A DNA stretch of 64,000 bases from JBHELB01 sp041859045 (GCA_041859045.1 JBHELB010000057.1:256011-320010), one strand, 5' to 3'. Shown: positions 1 to 8,544, numbered from the stretch's first letter. The notes: generated by a model from the sequence alone, not told the origin. A program made the numbers and translations.

Positions 1-360
1 GCGCAAGTGTCGTTGATGCTCGCGCGTCCGGGGCGGGCAGGCATTCTTTTTTACACCCTGTCCGGCGCGGAGGGTTTGCGATTGAGTGTCAATGCCGCGC
101 CGGAGCGCACAACAGTGCGCCTCGAAAATTTGAGCGATGGAACGGCTGAAGTCCTCGCAGAGGCGGAGCGACCGGGGAACGTGTTCGACCGCTGGTTTAC
201 TCTGGGGGCTCGCCGCGATGGAGAAAAGATTGTGGCGGTGTTGGACGGGACTCCGATGTTTGAGTTGGCATGTCCCGTCGTCGCCGAAGGGCGGTTTGGC
301 CTGTTTTCAGAAGGAGGAGGCGCCTATTTTGATAACGTCGAGATCGATTTTCGGAAGTAG
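1..360 (+). CDS. C-terminal part of a secreted concanavalin-like (LamG/DUF1080-type) domain protein, 5' truncated
   Basis: The reading frame is open from the first base of the window, so the gene begins to the left and only about the last 119 codons are present. The visible part alternates short hydrophobic beta strands with turns and ends in FGLFSEGGGAYFDNVEIDF. That closing pattern (a glycine-rich segment, then FDNVxI) is typical of concanavalin-like sandwich domains of the LamG/3-keto-disaccharide hydrolase (DUF1080) type, which bind or cleave sugars outside the cytoplasm. The next gene starts inside its 3' end (TTG at 329), so the two are probably cotranscribed. The domain assignment comes from the fold pattern alone; the rest of the protein cannot be judged. 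Confidence 0.6.
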   Translation, partial: AQVSLMLARPGRAGILFYTLSGAEGLRLSVNAAPERTTVRLENLSDGTAEVLAEAERPGNVFDRWFTLGARRDGEKIVAVLDGTPMFELACPVVAEGRFGLFSEGGGAYFDNVEIDFRK

Positions 361-1210
361 CTTTGCTGCGCTGGTGCTGTTCGCCGTAGTCGCATCCGGA
401 GCCGAGGCGCCAAGGCGAGTGGTGGCACTGGAGTGGGTGCCGCTCAAGGCACACGAGGATGTCCTTGCGGCGTTCCAAAGAGCGACGGCCGCCTACGGAA
501 TACCGATTGCAGTGCAACAAATCAGCGCGCTGGGCGATGAAGCGGAACTCAAAGGTGTTCTCGGACAGATGAAGACTCATCCGCCGGATCTTCTCTTGGC
601 CATGGGCGATCGTGTTTTCAAAGAAGTCAGCGTGGAACTTCCAGAAGTTCCTATTCTCGGTTTCTTTTGCCGAGATACTTCGGTTCAGCGCCCAGCGCGA
701 GGGGATGTGGTTATATCAGACCCGCCGCCGGACTTGGTGTGGCGCGCCGCCGAGGAATTGAGGCCCGGCGCGCGGCACATGGCGATTCTATTCACCGCCG
801 GCTATGCGCCCAACGAGCATCTGGCGGCGGCGCTGGATGCGCTCAAACCAGTCGGAGGATCGCTGAAGACGATTACCGTTCCCGCAGGAGCGTGCCGGGA
901 TGACTCGGACTATGAAAAAGCGCTTAGGGAGCTAAAGACAGAGCCTCCGACAGAAGTCCTGTTCGTACCCGAGGACGCCAACTCGGGGCGGTTTGGGCGC
1001 GTGATCTGTGAGGCTGCGGCGAAACAAGGGGTGCCGGTGATGGCGACGGAATCCTTAATCGGAAAAGGGTGTGCAACGGCGCTAGTGATGGACAAGGTGA
1101 CGCTGGGGCAGTGGGCCGCCCGCAAGGCAAAGGCGTTGTGGGAGGGGAGAGACGAGGCGGATGTCCCGCTGCCGATACTGCATCGCGCGACAAAGAGCGC
1201 GCCTCGATAG
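329..1210 (+). CDS. ABC transporter substrate-binding protein (ABC_sub_bind/TrpX-like)
   Basis: The product is about 293 aa. I place the start at TTG 329 because an AAGGAGGAGG Shine-Dalgarno lies 9 bases upstream (310-319) and translation from there gives a basic N-terminus, a hydrophobic stretch (about residues 9-22) and an AEA-type signal peptidase site. Starting at the longer upstream ATG (137) would run an unlikely Arg/Trp-rich stretch out of the previous gene. The mature part has two alpha/beta lobes resembling the ABC_sub_bind family (PF04392), periplasmic binding proteins for small ligands such as amino acids. Clues are the ALEWVPL strand, the DLLLAMGD segment, and the VLFVPEDANSG and GVPVMATES strands of the second lobe. 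No permease or ATPase gene is adjacent. Its start overlaps the previous gene by 32 bases, and a glycosyltransferase follows. The ligand is unknown. Confidence 0.7.
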   Translation: MITSRSIFGSSFAALVLFAVVASGAEAPRRVVALEWVPLKAHEDVLAAFQRATAAYGIPIAVQQISALGDEAELKGVLGQMKTHPPDLLLAMGDRVFKEVSVELPEVPILGFFCRDTSVQRPARGDVVISDPPPDLVWRAAEELRPGARHMAILFTAGYAPNEHLAAALDALKPVGGSLKTITVPAGACRDDSDYEKALRELKTEPPTEVLFVPEDANSGRFGRVICEAAAKQGVPVMATESLIGKGCATALVMDKVTLGQWAARKAKALWEGRDEADVPLPILHRATKSAPR

Positions 1211-1235
1211 GCTCGAACGCTATGGGGAACGCGGC

Positions 1236-2339
1236 GTGAAACAGAGGAGGCCTATCCTCTATTTGACAGGGAGGCATCCTTCGCCGTCGGAGACCTTCAT
1301 TCGGCGCGAGGTGGAGGCGTTGCGCGCCAGAGGTCTCGTGATCGATGTACTTCCCCTTGGGACGGTACGTTCTGTTTCGAAAATGTGTTCCTTTACTGCA
1401 TGGACATGCCTTCAGGAATACGCCGCTGACGTTCCTTGGCGGGTACTCTTGTCCGTGGCGATGAAAGTGGCCGCGTTGAGTGGGATGCGACCGCGTCCCT
1501 CACACATTCACGCGGCGTTCATGGGCATTCCCGCGATAGTGGCCGCCGCAACGGCGCGCCGCTTCGAAGTGAGTTACAGCCTGTCGGGTCACGCGCGCGA
1601 TGCGTACGTCGAGCCGACGCCGCCCAGCGTGGTCTCGGGTGCGGCATTCCGAACGGCTTGTACACAGACCGTTCAGCAGTATCTTGAGGAGAAATATGTC
1701 GGAAGTCTCTTCAAACTGGTTCGCCACGGAATCAATGTAGAGGCATTTGTTCCACGCGTGCCGCGAAAGCGCGGAGAGACTTGTCGTATAGTTGCCGCGG
1801 GGCGATTTGTGCCCAAAAAAGGATTCGCAATACTCATAGAGGCGTGTGCGCAATTGAAGATGCAGGGAATTCCCGCGACATGCCATATCGCGGGGACTGG
1901 ACCAGAAGGGGAGAGGCTCAAGGCGGCATGCAGACGACACGGCGTGGAACACTGCGTGACCTTTCTGGGGTGGAAGGACGACATTGGATTGAAGAAGTTG
2001 CTTGAGAGCAGCGACGTGCTCGTGGTTCCTTCCGTTGAGGCGCGTGATGGCGACCGCGACGGCGTGCCGAACATCGTGATCGAGGCGATGGCGGCGGGGC
2101 TGCCGGTGGTGGCGAGCCGTGTGGGAGCCATTCCAGAGGCCGTGCGTGACGGCGAGACGGGATGGCTCGTGACGGCGGGTGATGCGAACGCGCTGGCTGG
2201 CGCGATTGGCGAAGTATGGCGCGACGAATCTCGGGCGCGGCGGATAGCCGATGCCGCGCGGGCGGCGGTGGAACGCGACTTTTCGGAGCGACCGTGGATA
2301 GAGATGCTGGCAGGGTGTTTTGAGAAGCACGCCCCCTAG
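1236..2339 (+). CDS. Glycosyltransferase family 4 (exopolysaccharide/colanic-acid type)
   Basis: A 367-aa GT-B glycosyltransferase. GTG 1236 is preferred because GGGGAA lies about 7 bases upstream and translation then begins KQRRPILYLTGRHPSPSETF, the usual N-terminus of this subfamily (SETFIRREVEALRARG). The upstream ATG at 1161 would overlap the previous gene by 50 bases. The C-terminal Rossmann lobe shows GRFVPKKGF, HIAGTGPEGERL, VTFLGW and the donor-binding segment VPNIVIEAMAAGLPVVAS. These are GT4 hallmarks for transfer from a nucleotide sugar. There is an insertion (EARDGDRDG) before the E-x7-E region, seen in colanic-acid-type transferases. No transmembrane segment, so cytoplasmic or peripheral. 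The acceptor is unknown. A perfect inverted repeat directly follows the stop. Confidence 0.85.
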   Translation: MKQRRPILYLTGRHPSPSETFIRREVEALRARGLVIDVLPLGTVRSVSKMCSFTAWTCLQEYAADVPWRVLLSVAMKVAALSGMRPRPSHIHAAFMGIPAIVAAATARRFEVSYSLSGHARDAYVEPTPPSVVSGAAFRTACTQTVQQYLEEKYVGSLFKLVRHGINVEAFVPRVPRKRGETCRIVAAGRFVPKKGFAILIEACAQLKMQGIPATCHIAGTGPEGERLKAACRRHGVEHCVTFLGWKDDIGLKKLLESSDVLVVPSVEARDGDRDGVPNIVIEAMAAGLPVVASRVGAIPEAVRDGETGWLVTAGDANALAGAIGEVWRDESRARRIADAARAAVERDFSERPWIEMLAGCFEKHAP

Positions 2340-2362
2340 AGCATTTTCGGTGAAAATGCTCT
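2338..2362. repeat. Perfect 10-bp inverted repeat, possible bidirectional terminator or interspersed palindrome
   Basis: The arms AGAGCATTTT and AAAATGCTCT flank a CGGTG loop. The repeat overlaps the stop codon of the plus-strand glycosyltransferase and lies between convergent genes. As RNA it would form an A/U-capped hairpin on either strand, so a bidirectional terminator is plausible, although no long U tract follows on the plus strand. It may instead be one copy of a dispersed palindrome. Confidence 0.5.
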
Positions 2363-2400
2363 AATGCGGAGACCGTGGGCAAAAAGCGTAAAACGCCCTG

Positions 2401-2438
2401 GAAATGAAAAGCGGGGAAACGCCGAGGCGCTTCCCCGC
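2401..2438 (-). terminator. Rho-independent terminator of the DUF2961 gene
   Basis: On the minus strand, 19 bases after the DUF2961 stop, a GC-rich stem is formed by 2411-2423 and 2426-2438 (GCGGGGAA-type arms with one mismatch) and is followed by TTTTCATTT. This is a standard intrinsic terminator layout. Confidence 0.65.
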
Positions 2439-2456
2439 GCAATGTGACGACCGCTG

Positions 2457-3941
2457 CTATCTCGAAACGAGATTGAACGTGTCCATTCCGAAGCCGAATC
2501 CCTTCGAGTTCTTGTTCTTGCCTTTGTTGACGAACGTGAGGGTATGTTCGCCCGGTTCGAGGATAAGGTTGCAGAACGCGGTCTCGCGCCCAGTGACATT
2601 GGCGCTGTACAGGTCGTTGACGACGCCGACCGGCTTACCGTCCACCTCAAGCTGGTAAATTCCGTAGTCGGGCGCCGCCGTGAACTTGACGTAGAGGTCG
2701 TAGCTTCCTTTTTGCGTGATGGCGAGCGGTAGGCTCAGTTTCTGTTCGGCTTTCGATGGCATCCAGAAGAGTTGCGCGCCACCGTTCATACCGTCGAGCT
2801 TTTGTTCGAGCGCTTTGCCTTCACTTGCGACGCCTTTTTCCACAAGCGTTTCGGCTTGCTGGGCTTTCTCTGGGTCCACATACAGACGAGCATACCCCAC
2901 AGGGATCGGCTCGAAGGGCCTATGCGGCTCCTTCTGATACCAGAACGCGACAGAGGAGAAATCGTCGGGTCGCTCGCCATAGCCTTCGAGCGTCTTGCCA
3001 TAGGCGTCAATGACCGGCCCCTTGTGCTCGATCTCGAGCTTGAGCGACTTCGAAAACGTCACCGGATCGGCGATATGCCAGCGATAGACTGAATTGAAGC
3101 CGTTGGGCAAATTCCAGTCGGAGAGCGGCGCGCCGTAGTAAACGCCGGCTTGTTTGCGGAAGCCCCAGCCGTCGCAGAAGTAGTCTTCCGTGCCCGTGCC
3201 GCGCAGACTGGGCTCAGCTTCACCGTCGATGTAGAAGAAATCGTCGCCTTCGCCAGGCCAACTGGCCATGCGCGAACGCCAGTTCAGGACCGTGCCGACG
3301 TACTGGCCTTTTCCCTGGATATCCGCGATGAGGTAGTTACGCCCCATGACGGCCGGGTGCTCCTGGCGATACTGGGCATGAAAGTAGCCTGCCTTCTTGC
3401 CGAGCTTAGGCAGTTGTTGCCAGTCGATGTAATAATAGAACGCGTCGCAGCGCTTACGACCTTCATTGGTGACGGTGAGTTTGGCCGATTTCGCGAACGG
3501 CATGGGCCAGTAACAGTTGCGTCCGCGGCCGTCGGAGCTGACGCGGATCGGCAGGCTGTCGTAGGGGACATCCACGCCGTGTCCGATGCCGAAGAAGTCG
3601 CCCACGGGGCACTCGACGGAAGGCGTGGTTTCGTCGTCCCAGTAAATGCGCAGGAGCAGCAGGCGCGAATAGCCGGGTTCAGACGAAGCGATGGTGTTCC
3701 ATATGTGGCGAATTTCGCCCGGACCTTTGAGTTCAGCGAGCACGAGGGTCTCACCGGGCTTGATGGGGCGCGCATCGCCGTTGCCATTGCGCCAGTCCTG
3801 AAGATCGCTGGAGGACGCGCGCATTGTGCGTCCATCCTGAGGCGTGGCCAGTCCTTCGAGTCCGGCGCGAGGCGTTTCCGCCCAGGCCCCCCCTGTCAGT
3901 AGCGCGGCGATTGCAAGAGCACAGATCATGCCTGTCTTCAT
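2457..3941 (-). CDS. Secreted DUF2961 (glycoside hydrolase family 172-like) protein
   Basis: A 494-aa protein with a cleavable signal peptide (MKTGMICALAIAALLTGGAWA). The start at 3941 has GGGAGGA about 6 bases upstream; the longer open frame upstream is not gene-like. Residues about 25-380 match DUF2961/GH172: the N-terminal GLEGLATPQDGR segment, KGPGEIRHIWNT, the RIYWDDE strand, VECPVGDFFGIGHG and the GTGTEDYFCDGWGF motif. Family members act on fructofuranosyl or arabinofuranosyl linkages in oligomeric jelly-roll assemblies. A further C-terminal beta-sandwich (about residues 385-494, WMPSKAEQKL... GMDTFNLV) looks like a carbohydrate-binding add-on. It is last in a run with metF, an epimerase and a membrane protein. 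The substrate is not determinable from sequence. Confidence 0.85.
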   Translation of the reverse strand: MKTGMICALAIAALLTGGAWAETPRAGLEGLATPQDGRTMRASSSDLQDWRNGNGDARPIKPGETLVLAELKGPGEIRHIWNTIASSEPGYSRLLLLRIYWDDETTPSVECPVGDFFGIGHGVDVPYDSLPIRVSSDGRGRNCYWPMPFAKSAKLTVTNEGRKRCDAFYYYIDWQQLPKLGKKAGYFHAQYRQEHPAVMGRNYLIADIQGKGQYVGTVLNWRSRMASWPGEGDDFFYIDGEAEPSLRGTGTEDYFCDGWGFRKQAGVYYGAPLSDWNLPNGFNSVYRWHIADPVTFSKSLKLEIEHKGPVIDAYGKTLEGYGERPDDFSSVAFWYQKEPHRPFEPIPVGYARLYVDPEKAQQAETLVEKGVASEGKALEQKLDGMNGGAQLFWMPSKAEQKLSLPLAITQKGSYDLYVKFTAAPDYGIYQLEVDGKPVGVVNDLYSANVTGRETAFCNLILEPGEHTLTFVNKGKNKNSKGFGFGMDTFNLVSR

Positions 3942-3958
3942 GTTGCTTCCTCCCGTAG

Positions 3959-4684
3959 CTAACGCGGCTCTCCATCCGGACGAGGCGACGTACCTCGCCG
4001 GAGATTTCGATGATACTCCTTCGAATGACGGCGTGGCACATGTGGCGCGGCAACGGTAGCTTGCCGAATCTTGATCTTGACCGGCGTGTGCGGGCCGCGG
4101 GCTGCAACCAAGAGTGCTCCTGCGGCGACGCAAGCGATTCCGCCCAGTTCGAACAGGGCGTTCACGCGCAGTCCCGCAACGGAGAGGCGTAACATCGCAT
4201 CGATGTGGTGAAACGATGCGGCGCGCACGACGATAAAACAGATGAGGAACACAAGTCCCAGCAGCGTGAGCGCGTATAGCGCGAGCACCCTGCGCAATGC
4301 GTAGCATAACCCTCCCAGCGCGGCGAGACCGCCAACCCCGAGCAGAAAAATGAAGAACACCTGCACAAAACGCCGATCGGCGTACCATCCGTCGGCCTGC
4401 GCGATGTCGCGTCCCAGCACAGTGAGCAGCGTTTGCAGATCGAGCTGCTTATTTATGGCCAAAAGGACAAATAGCGGCGTCAGGGCGAACCAAAAGCGGG
4501 TGTGAAGGTTCGCGCGCGGCGGATTTCCACGCACCCGCCAGCCGGTGAAGGCGCAGAGAACTGCAACGAGTACATAGGCTGCGACGGTGAACCAGCCGAT
4601 GGGCGTCGGGTCCCCAATTTGGGGCGTCCAGGTGAGCGCGCCTACGGATTGCGCCGCAAGAATAGCCGCCGTGTTCGTCCACAT
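3959..4684 (-). CDS. Multi-pass membrane protein of unknown function
   Basis: A 241-aa protein with about five or six hydrophobic helices (GWFTVAAYVLVAVLCAFTGW, FWFALTPLFVLLAI, FFIFLLGVGGLAALGGLCYA, LYALTLLGLVFLICFIVV, ALFELGGIACVAAGALLVAA) and a basic cytoplasmic tail ending SPRPDGEPR. The sequence INKQLDLQT after the second helix recurs in uncharacterised bacterial inner-membrane proteins, some of them mislabelled as isopropylmalate isomerase. It has no catalytic motif I recognise. It sits 11 bases after the epimerase and 17 before the DUF2961 gene, consistent with one transcript. Confidence 0.75.
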   Translation of the reverse strand: MWTNTAAILAAQSVGALTWTPQIGDPTPIGWFTVAAYVLVAVLCAFTGWRVRGNPPRANLHTRFWFALTPLFVLLAINKQLDLQTLLTVLGRDIAQADGWYADRRFVQVFFIFLLGVGGLAALGGLCYALRRVLALYALTLLGLVFLICFIVVRAASFHHIDAMLRLSVAGLRVNALFELGGIACVAAGALLVAARGPHTPVKIKIRQATVAAPHVPRRHSKEYHRNLRRGTSPRPDGEPR

Positions 4685-4695
4685 AGTGTCTGCCT

Positions 4696-5532
4696 TTAGC
4701 GTACCGGCTCGCCGCGCCGGTCGCGTTCGCGCAACTCAGCGAGGAAGGTGCCGAAGTGGTACTGGGGATGAAAGCCGAGGATATCCTTTGTCTTGGCGAG
4801 ATCGACAACCAGCGGTTTCTCTGGGAAGCGGATGCCGTATTTCTCGATGAGATCGCCGTAGCCCGGCCAATACTTCTCGATTACGCTTTGCGGGCTGTCC
4901 TTGAAGTGCTCGCAGTCTTCCTGGGTGAAGGGATGATCTTTGCCGACTTCAAACCAGTCGCATGCGAGACGGTCGTCCAGAACGCGCTCCATCGCAGCGA
5001 CCGTGGCTGCAATGACGTCGCGGCGGTCGACGCCGCCGGTCAACAAGCGCTCGCCGTAGCGAATAAAATCGCTGCCGTAGGGGGTGAAGTCCCAGGGACG
5101 AATGATGCCGATGCGGAACCCATGCACGCGGTGATAGTAGCCGCAGAGATGCTCGCCGACGAATTTGCTGAATCCATACTTGTCCCGCTCCCACCCCGCG
5201 ATAGCGACACTCGACGTCCAGATCATGCGGCGCACGGCATGCTGGAGAGCCGACTGAAAGACATGGAACGAGCCGTCGACGTTCAGTTGCCAATAGTCGA
5301 TCTCGCTCTTCACGCCGCAGTGCATGCCGTGCCACGCCGGGGTGTGAATGATGAAGTCGCAGCCGCGTGCGAGCGGAAGCACTTGATCGAGGACGCGGAG
5401 GTCCGCCTGCCGGAATTCATGGTGGGAATGACAGGGGAAACAGTCCGACAGAACGAGTTCGTGGCGGTCTTCCAGTGCCTCGACCAAGCCCGAGCCTAGA
5501 CTTCCCCCCGCGCCGGTGATGAGAATTTTCAT
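4696..5532 (-). CDS. NAD-dependent epimerase/dehydratase (extended SDR)
   Basis: A 278-aa Rossmann-fold enzyme. The N-terminus MKILITGAGGSLGSGLVEAL carries the GxxGxxG nucleotide motif, and the catalytic pair appears as YGFSK (YxxxK). The preceding WTSSVAIAGWE supplies the usual Ser. It is slightly shorter than typical UDP-sugar epimerases (about 310 aa), with a reduced C-terminal substrate domain, so a nucleotide sugar is likely but unproven. The start at 5532 is preceded by GGAGAGGAAA. It lies 22 bases downstream of metF. Confidence 0.82.
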   Translation of the reverse strand: MKILITGAGGSLGSGLVEALEDRHELVLSDCFPCHSHHEFRQADLRVLDQVLPLARGCDFIIHTPAWHGMHCGVKSEIDYWQLNVDGSFHVFQSALQHAVRRMIWTSSVAIAGWERDKYGFSKFVGEHLCGYYHRVHGFRIGIIRPWDFTPYGSDFIRYGERLLTGGVDRRDVIAATVAAMERVLDDRLACDWFEVGKDHPFTQEDCEHFKDSPQSVIEKYWPGYGDLIEKYGIRFPEKPLVVDLAKTKDILGFHPQYHFGTFLAELRERDRRGEPVR

Positions 5533-5554
5533 CCGCGTTTCCTCTCCGTTCTCC

Positions 5555-6445
5555 TCAGGGTAACGTGCAGTACTTCGGCGGCAAGGTCAACGCGCGCAGG
5601 ATCGTGGCGGTGGCCTGCGACTTGTTCAGGGCATAGAAATGGATGCCCGGGACTTGAGCGTCGACCAATTCCTCGACCTGGCGCGTGGCGTAGTAAACGC
5701 CCACGTCAAACTGTCCTTTGGGATCGCTGGCCTGGGCCTCAAGACGCGCCAGGAATTCGCGCGGCAACATTGCACCGCACATCGCGCTGATGCGTTTGAT
5801 TTGCGCGAGGTTTGTAACCGGGAGGATACCCGGCACGACGGGAATCTCAATTCCTGAGGCAATGCAGCGGTCTCGAAAGTGGAAATAGTCGTCGTTCTTG
5901 TAGAACAACTGGGTGACAATGAAGTCAGCGCCCGCGTCGACCTTGGCCTTGAGATGCTCGAGGTCGGCTTCGAACGACGTGGCCTCGATGTGTTTTTCGG
6001 GGTACCCGGCGACAGCAACCTGAAAGTTCGGGAATTCAGTGCGGATCAGCCGCACAAGATCCGCCGCGTAGGCAAATCCGCCCTCGACTGCTCGGAATGA
6101 GGTCTCGCCCTGCGGCGGATCGCCGCGCAACGCGACGATGCCGTCCACACCGAGTCTTGCCGCGTCGCACAGGTAGGCGCGCAAGTCGTCGGCCGTCGCG
6201 CCAACGCAGGTTAGATGCGCGGCGACGGGCAGGCCGAAGTCGCGCTTGACGCGGCCTACGATCTCGAGCGTGCGGTCTCGTGTGGAACCGCCCGCGCCGT
6301 AGGTGCAGGTCACGAACGCGGGACCAAAGTTCACAAGCTCGGTCAGGTTGTTGAAGAGGTCTTTCATCCCCTCGTCCGTCTTGGGGGGATACAGCTCAAT
6401 AGAAAGGCCAAAGCGGCCCGGGCCATAGGCAGTCGCAGGCGTCAC
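5555..6445 (-). CDS. metF: 5,10-methylenetetrahydrofolate reductase
   Basis: A 296-aa TIM-barrel flavoenzyme that reduces methylene-THF to methyl-THF for methionine synthesis. Family motifs are present: SIELYPPKTDEG near the N-terminus (catalytic Glu), FVTCTYGAGGSTRDRTLEI, AHLTCVGAT, GIVALRGDPPQGE, DFIVTQLFYKNDDYF and VPGILPVTNLAQIKR. The length matches bacterial MetF. The start is a GTG with AAGGGGAAATTTC just upstream. The 169-base gap upstream to lrgB shows no SAM or SAH riboswitch signature that I recognise. Confidence 0.95.
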   Translation of the reverse strand: MTPATAYGPGRFGLSIELYPPKTDEGMKDLFNNLTELVNFGPAFVTCTYGAGGSTRDRTLEIVGRVKRDFGLPVAAHLTCVGATADDLRAYLCDAARLGVDGIVALRGDPPQGETSFRAVEGGFAYAADLVRLIRTEFPNFQVAVAGYPEKHIEATSFEADLEHLKAKVDAGADFIVTQLFYKNDDYFHFRDRCIASGIEIPVVPGILPVTNLAQIKRISAMCGAMLPREFLARLEAQASDPKGQFDVGVYYATRQVEELVDAQVPGIHFYALNKSQATATILRALTLPPKYCTLP

Positions 6446-6614
6446 GAAATTTCCCCTTCCGTATTTTTGCGGCCAAGCTTCACAGCACTCTTGGTGCCAA
6501 GTCGACTCCAGGATACACCAAGGTGCGCTTGAAGGCCATCTCTATGCGCGGCGCGGGATAGACCGCGGAAAACGGCCACGCCATTTTTTTGAGATGCTTC
6601 AGTTCAAGCGTGTG

Positions 6615-7316
6615 CTACTGCGACGAGATCAGTCTGAGAAGGTAAGGAAGGACTAACGCGGTGAGTGGACCGTTAAGGGCCATGGCGACGCTGCTGAACG
6701 AGGCTTCGACTTCATTCTCCTCGATGAGTCGTGAGGTGCCCATCGCGTGCGTGGCGGTTCCAATGCCGAGTCCCAGCGCCGCGCGGTCGCGAATGCCGAT
6801 GCCGCGCAAAAACTCGGGGCCGACTGCGGCGCCGATCATGCCGGTGAAGATCACGATGGCGGCCGTAAGCGGGGCGATGCCGCCGTTGGCCTTGACGATC
6901 TCGATGGCGAAGGGGGTCGTGACGGACTTTGGGGCAAGCGATAGCGCGAGTTCGCGGCTGGCATGAAGCAAAACCGCGATGCCGTAGGCGGACACGATGC
7001 CCGCCACGCAGCCGCAGCACAGGGCTGCGAGTACGGGAGCCGCGTGGCGACGCAGCACGGCCCGCTGGCGGTAGAGCGGAATCGCCAGTGCGACCACTGC
7101 GGGCCCTAGAAAGAAACTGATGAACTGACCGCCGCGATTGTAATCCTCGTAGGGGATGCGCGCGAGGGGAAGAAGCAAGAGCAACAGGGCGATCGACACC
7201 ACGCCGGGGTGAAATAGTGGACGGCGTAACGCTTGGCGAATCTTGACGGCCACGGCCCAGGCGGCGAGGGTTAAGAAGACTCCGATGACGGGATTGGCCA
7301 TGAGATTACCGGACAT
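6615..7316 (-). CDS. lrgB: LrgB/CidB-type membrane protein
   Basis: A 233-aa integral membrane protein of the LrgB family. It contains the conserved SLAPKSVTTPFAIEI segment, followed by GGIAPLTAAIVIFTGMIGA and LGIGTATHAMGTSRLIEE, which are diagnostic. LrgB works with LrgA. The pair was first linked to murein hydrolase export and autolysis, and later to pyruvate or glycolate transport (Bacillus PftAB, plant PLGG1). Start 7316 overlaps the lrgA stop by 11 bases; ATG 7301 is an alternative. The overlap implies translational coupling with lrgA. Confidence 0.9.
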   Translation of the reverse strand: MSGNLMANPVIGVFLTLAAWAVAVKIRQALRRPLFHPGVVSIALLLLLLPLARIPYEDYNRGGQFISFFLGPAVVALAIPLYRQRAVLRRHAAPVLAALCCGCVAGIVSAYGIAVLLHASRELALSLAPKSVTTPFAIEIVKANGGIAPLTAAIVIFTGMIGAAVGPEFLRGIGIRDRAALGLGIGTATHAMGTSRLIEENEVEASFSSVAMALNGPLTALVLPYLLRLISSQ

Positions 7317-7719
7317 GGGGCGTGTCCTTCGGGTGGCGTAGACGCCAGAGGCGTTCGACGCCTTGGGCGGTGTGCGCCGTAACGCCCAGCACGATAAACG
7401 TGCTGCCCACAAAGCTCACCAAAAGCGGCAACCATTCCCGGGCGATGAGATCGTAGTAGAGCATGACACCGACGCCGGGCGGGACAAAGAAAAGAGCCAT
7501 TTTGTCGAGCAATGCGTCCGCGGCGGCCTCGACCCACTGGAGCTTGACGAGTCCTGTGAGCAAGGCCCCGGTGAGAAGAAGCATGGCCAAGATACTTCCG
7601 GGCATGGGCAACGGCAGCATGCGCGAAAGTCCTTCTCCGAGCGCCAGAAAACCGAATAGGATCGCCAGTCCCGCAATGCCATTCGCGGGACGAAGCGCGC
7701 GCGGACCGGGGGCGCTCAC
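7306..7719 (-). CDS. lrgA: LrgA/CidA-type holin-like membrane protein
   Basis: A 137-aa protein with four hydrophobic helices typical of LrgA/CidA: GLAILFGFLALGEG, the PMPGSILAMLLLTGALL motif with the conserved PGS, ALFFVPPGVGVMLYYDLI and LVSFVGSTFIVLGVTAHT. I choose GTG 7719 because it forms a GTGA overlap with the nagB stop; ATG 7734 is the alternative. It is the partner of the following lrgB. The location between nagB and lrgB suggests expression with amino-sugar catabolism. Confidence 0.88.
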   Translation of the reverse strand: MSAPGPRALRPANGIAGLAILFGFLALGEGLSRMLPLPMPGSILAMLLLTGALLTGLVKLQWVEAAADALLDKMALFFVPPGVGVMLYYDLIAREWLPLLVSFVGSTFIVLGVTAHTAQGVERLWRLRHPKDTPHVR

Positions 7720-8501
7720 CGGTACGGCTCCCACTCCGGTTCGTTGGCGAAGATCCAGCGGTAATACTCTTGATTCTGCAGTTCGGAAGCCGCCGCTTCA
7801 TCCACGATAATCGTGCAACGTGGATGCAGTTGCAGTGCGGTGGCGGAGATCATGCTGGTAACCGGGCCTTCGACCGCCTTGGCAATGATGGCGGCCTTTT
7901 CCTGACCTGTCGCGAGGAGAATGCAGCGGCGGGAGTCGAGAATTGTCCCGACGCCCATCGTGATCGCGCGCTTGGGCATTTGGGCGGGATCATCAAATAG
8001 CGGGGCGTTCTGCGCAACGGTCTGAGGGGTCAACGCTTTGGCCCGGGTGCGCGAGCGCATTGCGGAAAGCGGTTCGTTGAAGCCGATGTGTCCGGTCACG
8101 CCAATCCCGAGCAGTTGAAGGTCGATGCCGCCGCATTCGGCGATCTTGGCCTCGTATCGTTCACATTCCGCATCGATGTCTTCGGCTGCGCCATCGGGCA
8201 AGTGGGTGTTGCGCGGATCGATGTTCACGCGGTCAAAGAGGTGATGTCGCATGTAGTGGCGGTAGGAATTGGGGTTCGCTCCCGGAAGACCGATGTATTC
8301 GTCGAGATTGAACGTCGAGGCCAACGAGAAATCCAGATTTTTCTCCTTGTGCAGCCGGGCGAGGTCCGAGTAGACCATCTCCATCGTTCGCCCCGTGGCC
8401 AGCCCCAGCACCAAGCGCGGCTTCTGGCGCAACGCCTGAGCGATTAACGATGCGGTCAGTTCCGCCGCGTCCGCCGCGGTTTTGCGGATAATGACTTCCA
8501 C
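7716..8501 (-). CDS. nagB: Glucosamine-6-phosphate deaminase
   Basis: A 261-aa enzyme converting glucosamine-6-phosphate to fructose-6-phosphate and ammonia. It shows the phosphate-binding LGLATGRTMEMVYSDL, the catalytic NLDEYIGL, the substrate loop NPNSYRHYM and GIGVTGHIGFNEP. Length is normal for the family. GTG 8501 is chosen: AAAGGA lies about 10 bases upstream, the protein then begins at the usual VEVIIRKTAADAAEL, and a good promoter lies just upstream. The longer frame to 8804 would pass through a structured, non-coding-looking region. First gene of nagB-lrgA-lrgB; all junctions overlap. Confidence 0.95.
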   Translation of the reverse strand: MEVIIRKTAADAAELTASLIAQALRQKPRLVLGLATGRTMEMVYSDLARLHKEKNLDFSLASTFNLDEYIGLPGANPNSYRHYMRHHLFDRVNIDPRNTHLPDGAAEDIDAECERYEAKIAECGGIDLQLLGIGVTGHIGFNEPLSAMRSRTRAKALTPQTVAQNAPLFDDPAQMPKRAITMGVGTILDSRRCILLATGQEKAAIIAKAVEGPVTSMISATALQLHPRCTIIVDEAAASELQNQEYYRWIFANEPEWEPYR

Positions 8502-8544
8502 GTGTTTACAGTCCTTTCTATCTGGTTCCCGGATGAATAGGCAG

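Noticed and set aside
3150..3902. A 250-codon plus-strand frame opposite the DUF2961 gene
   Set aside because: Antisense shadow of a gene with a signal peptide, ribosome binding site and family motifs.
4756..5499. A 247-codon plus-strand frame opposite the epimerase
   Set aside because: Antisense shadow; the minus strand has the Rossmann and YxxxK motifs.
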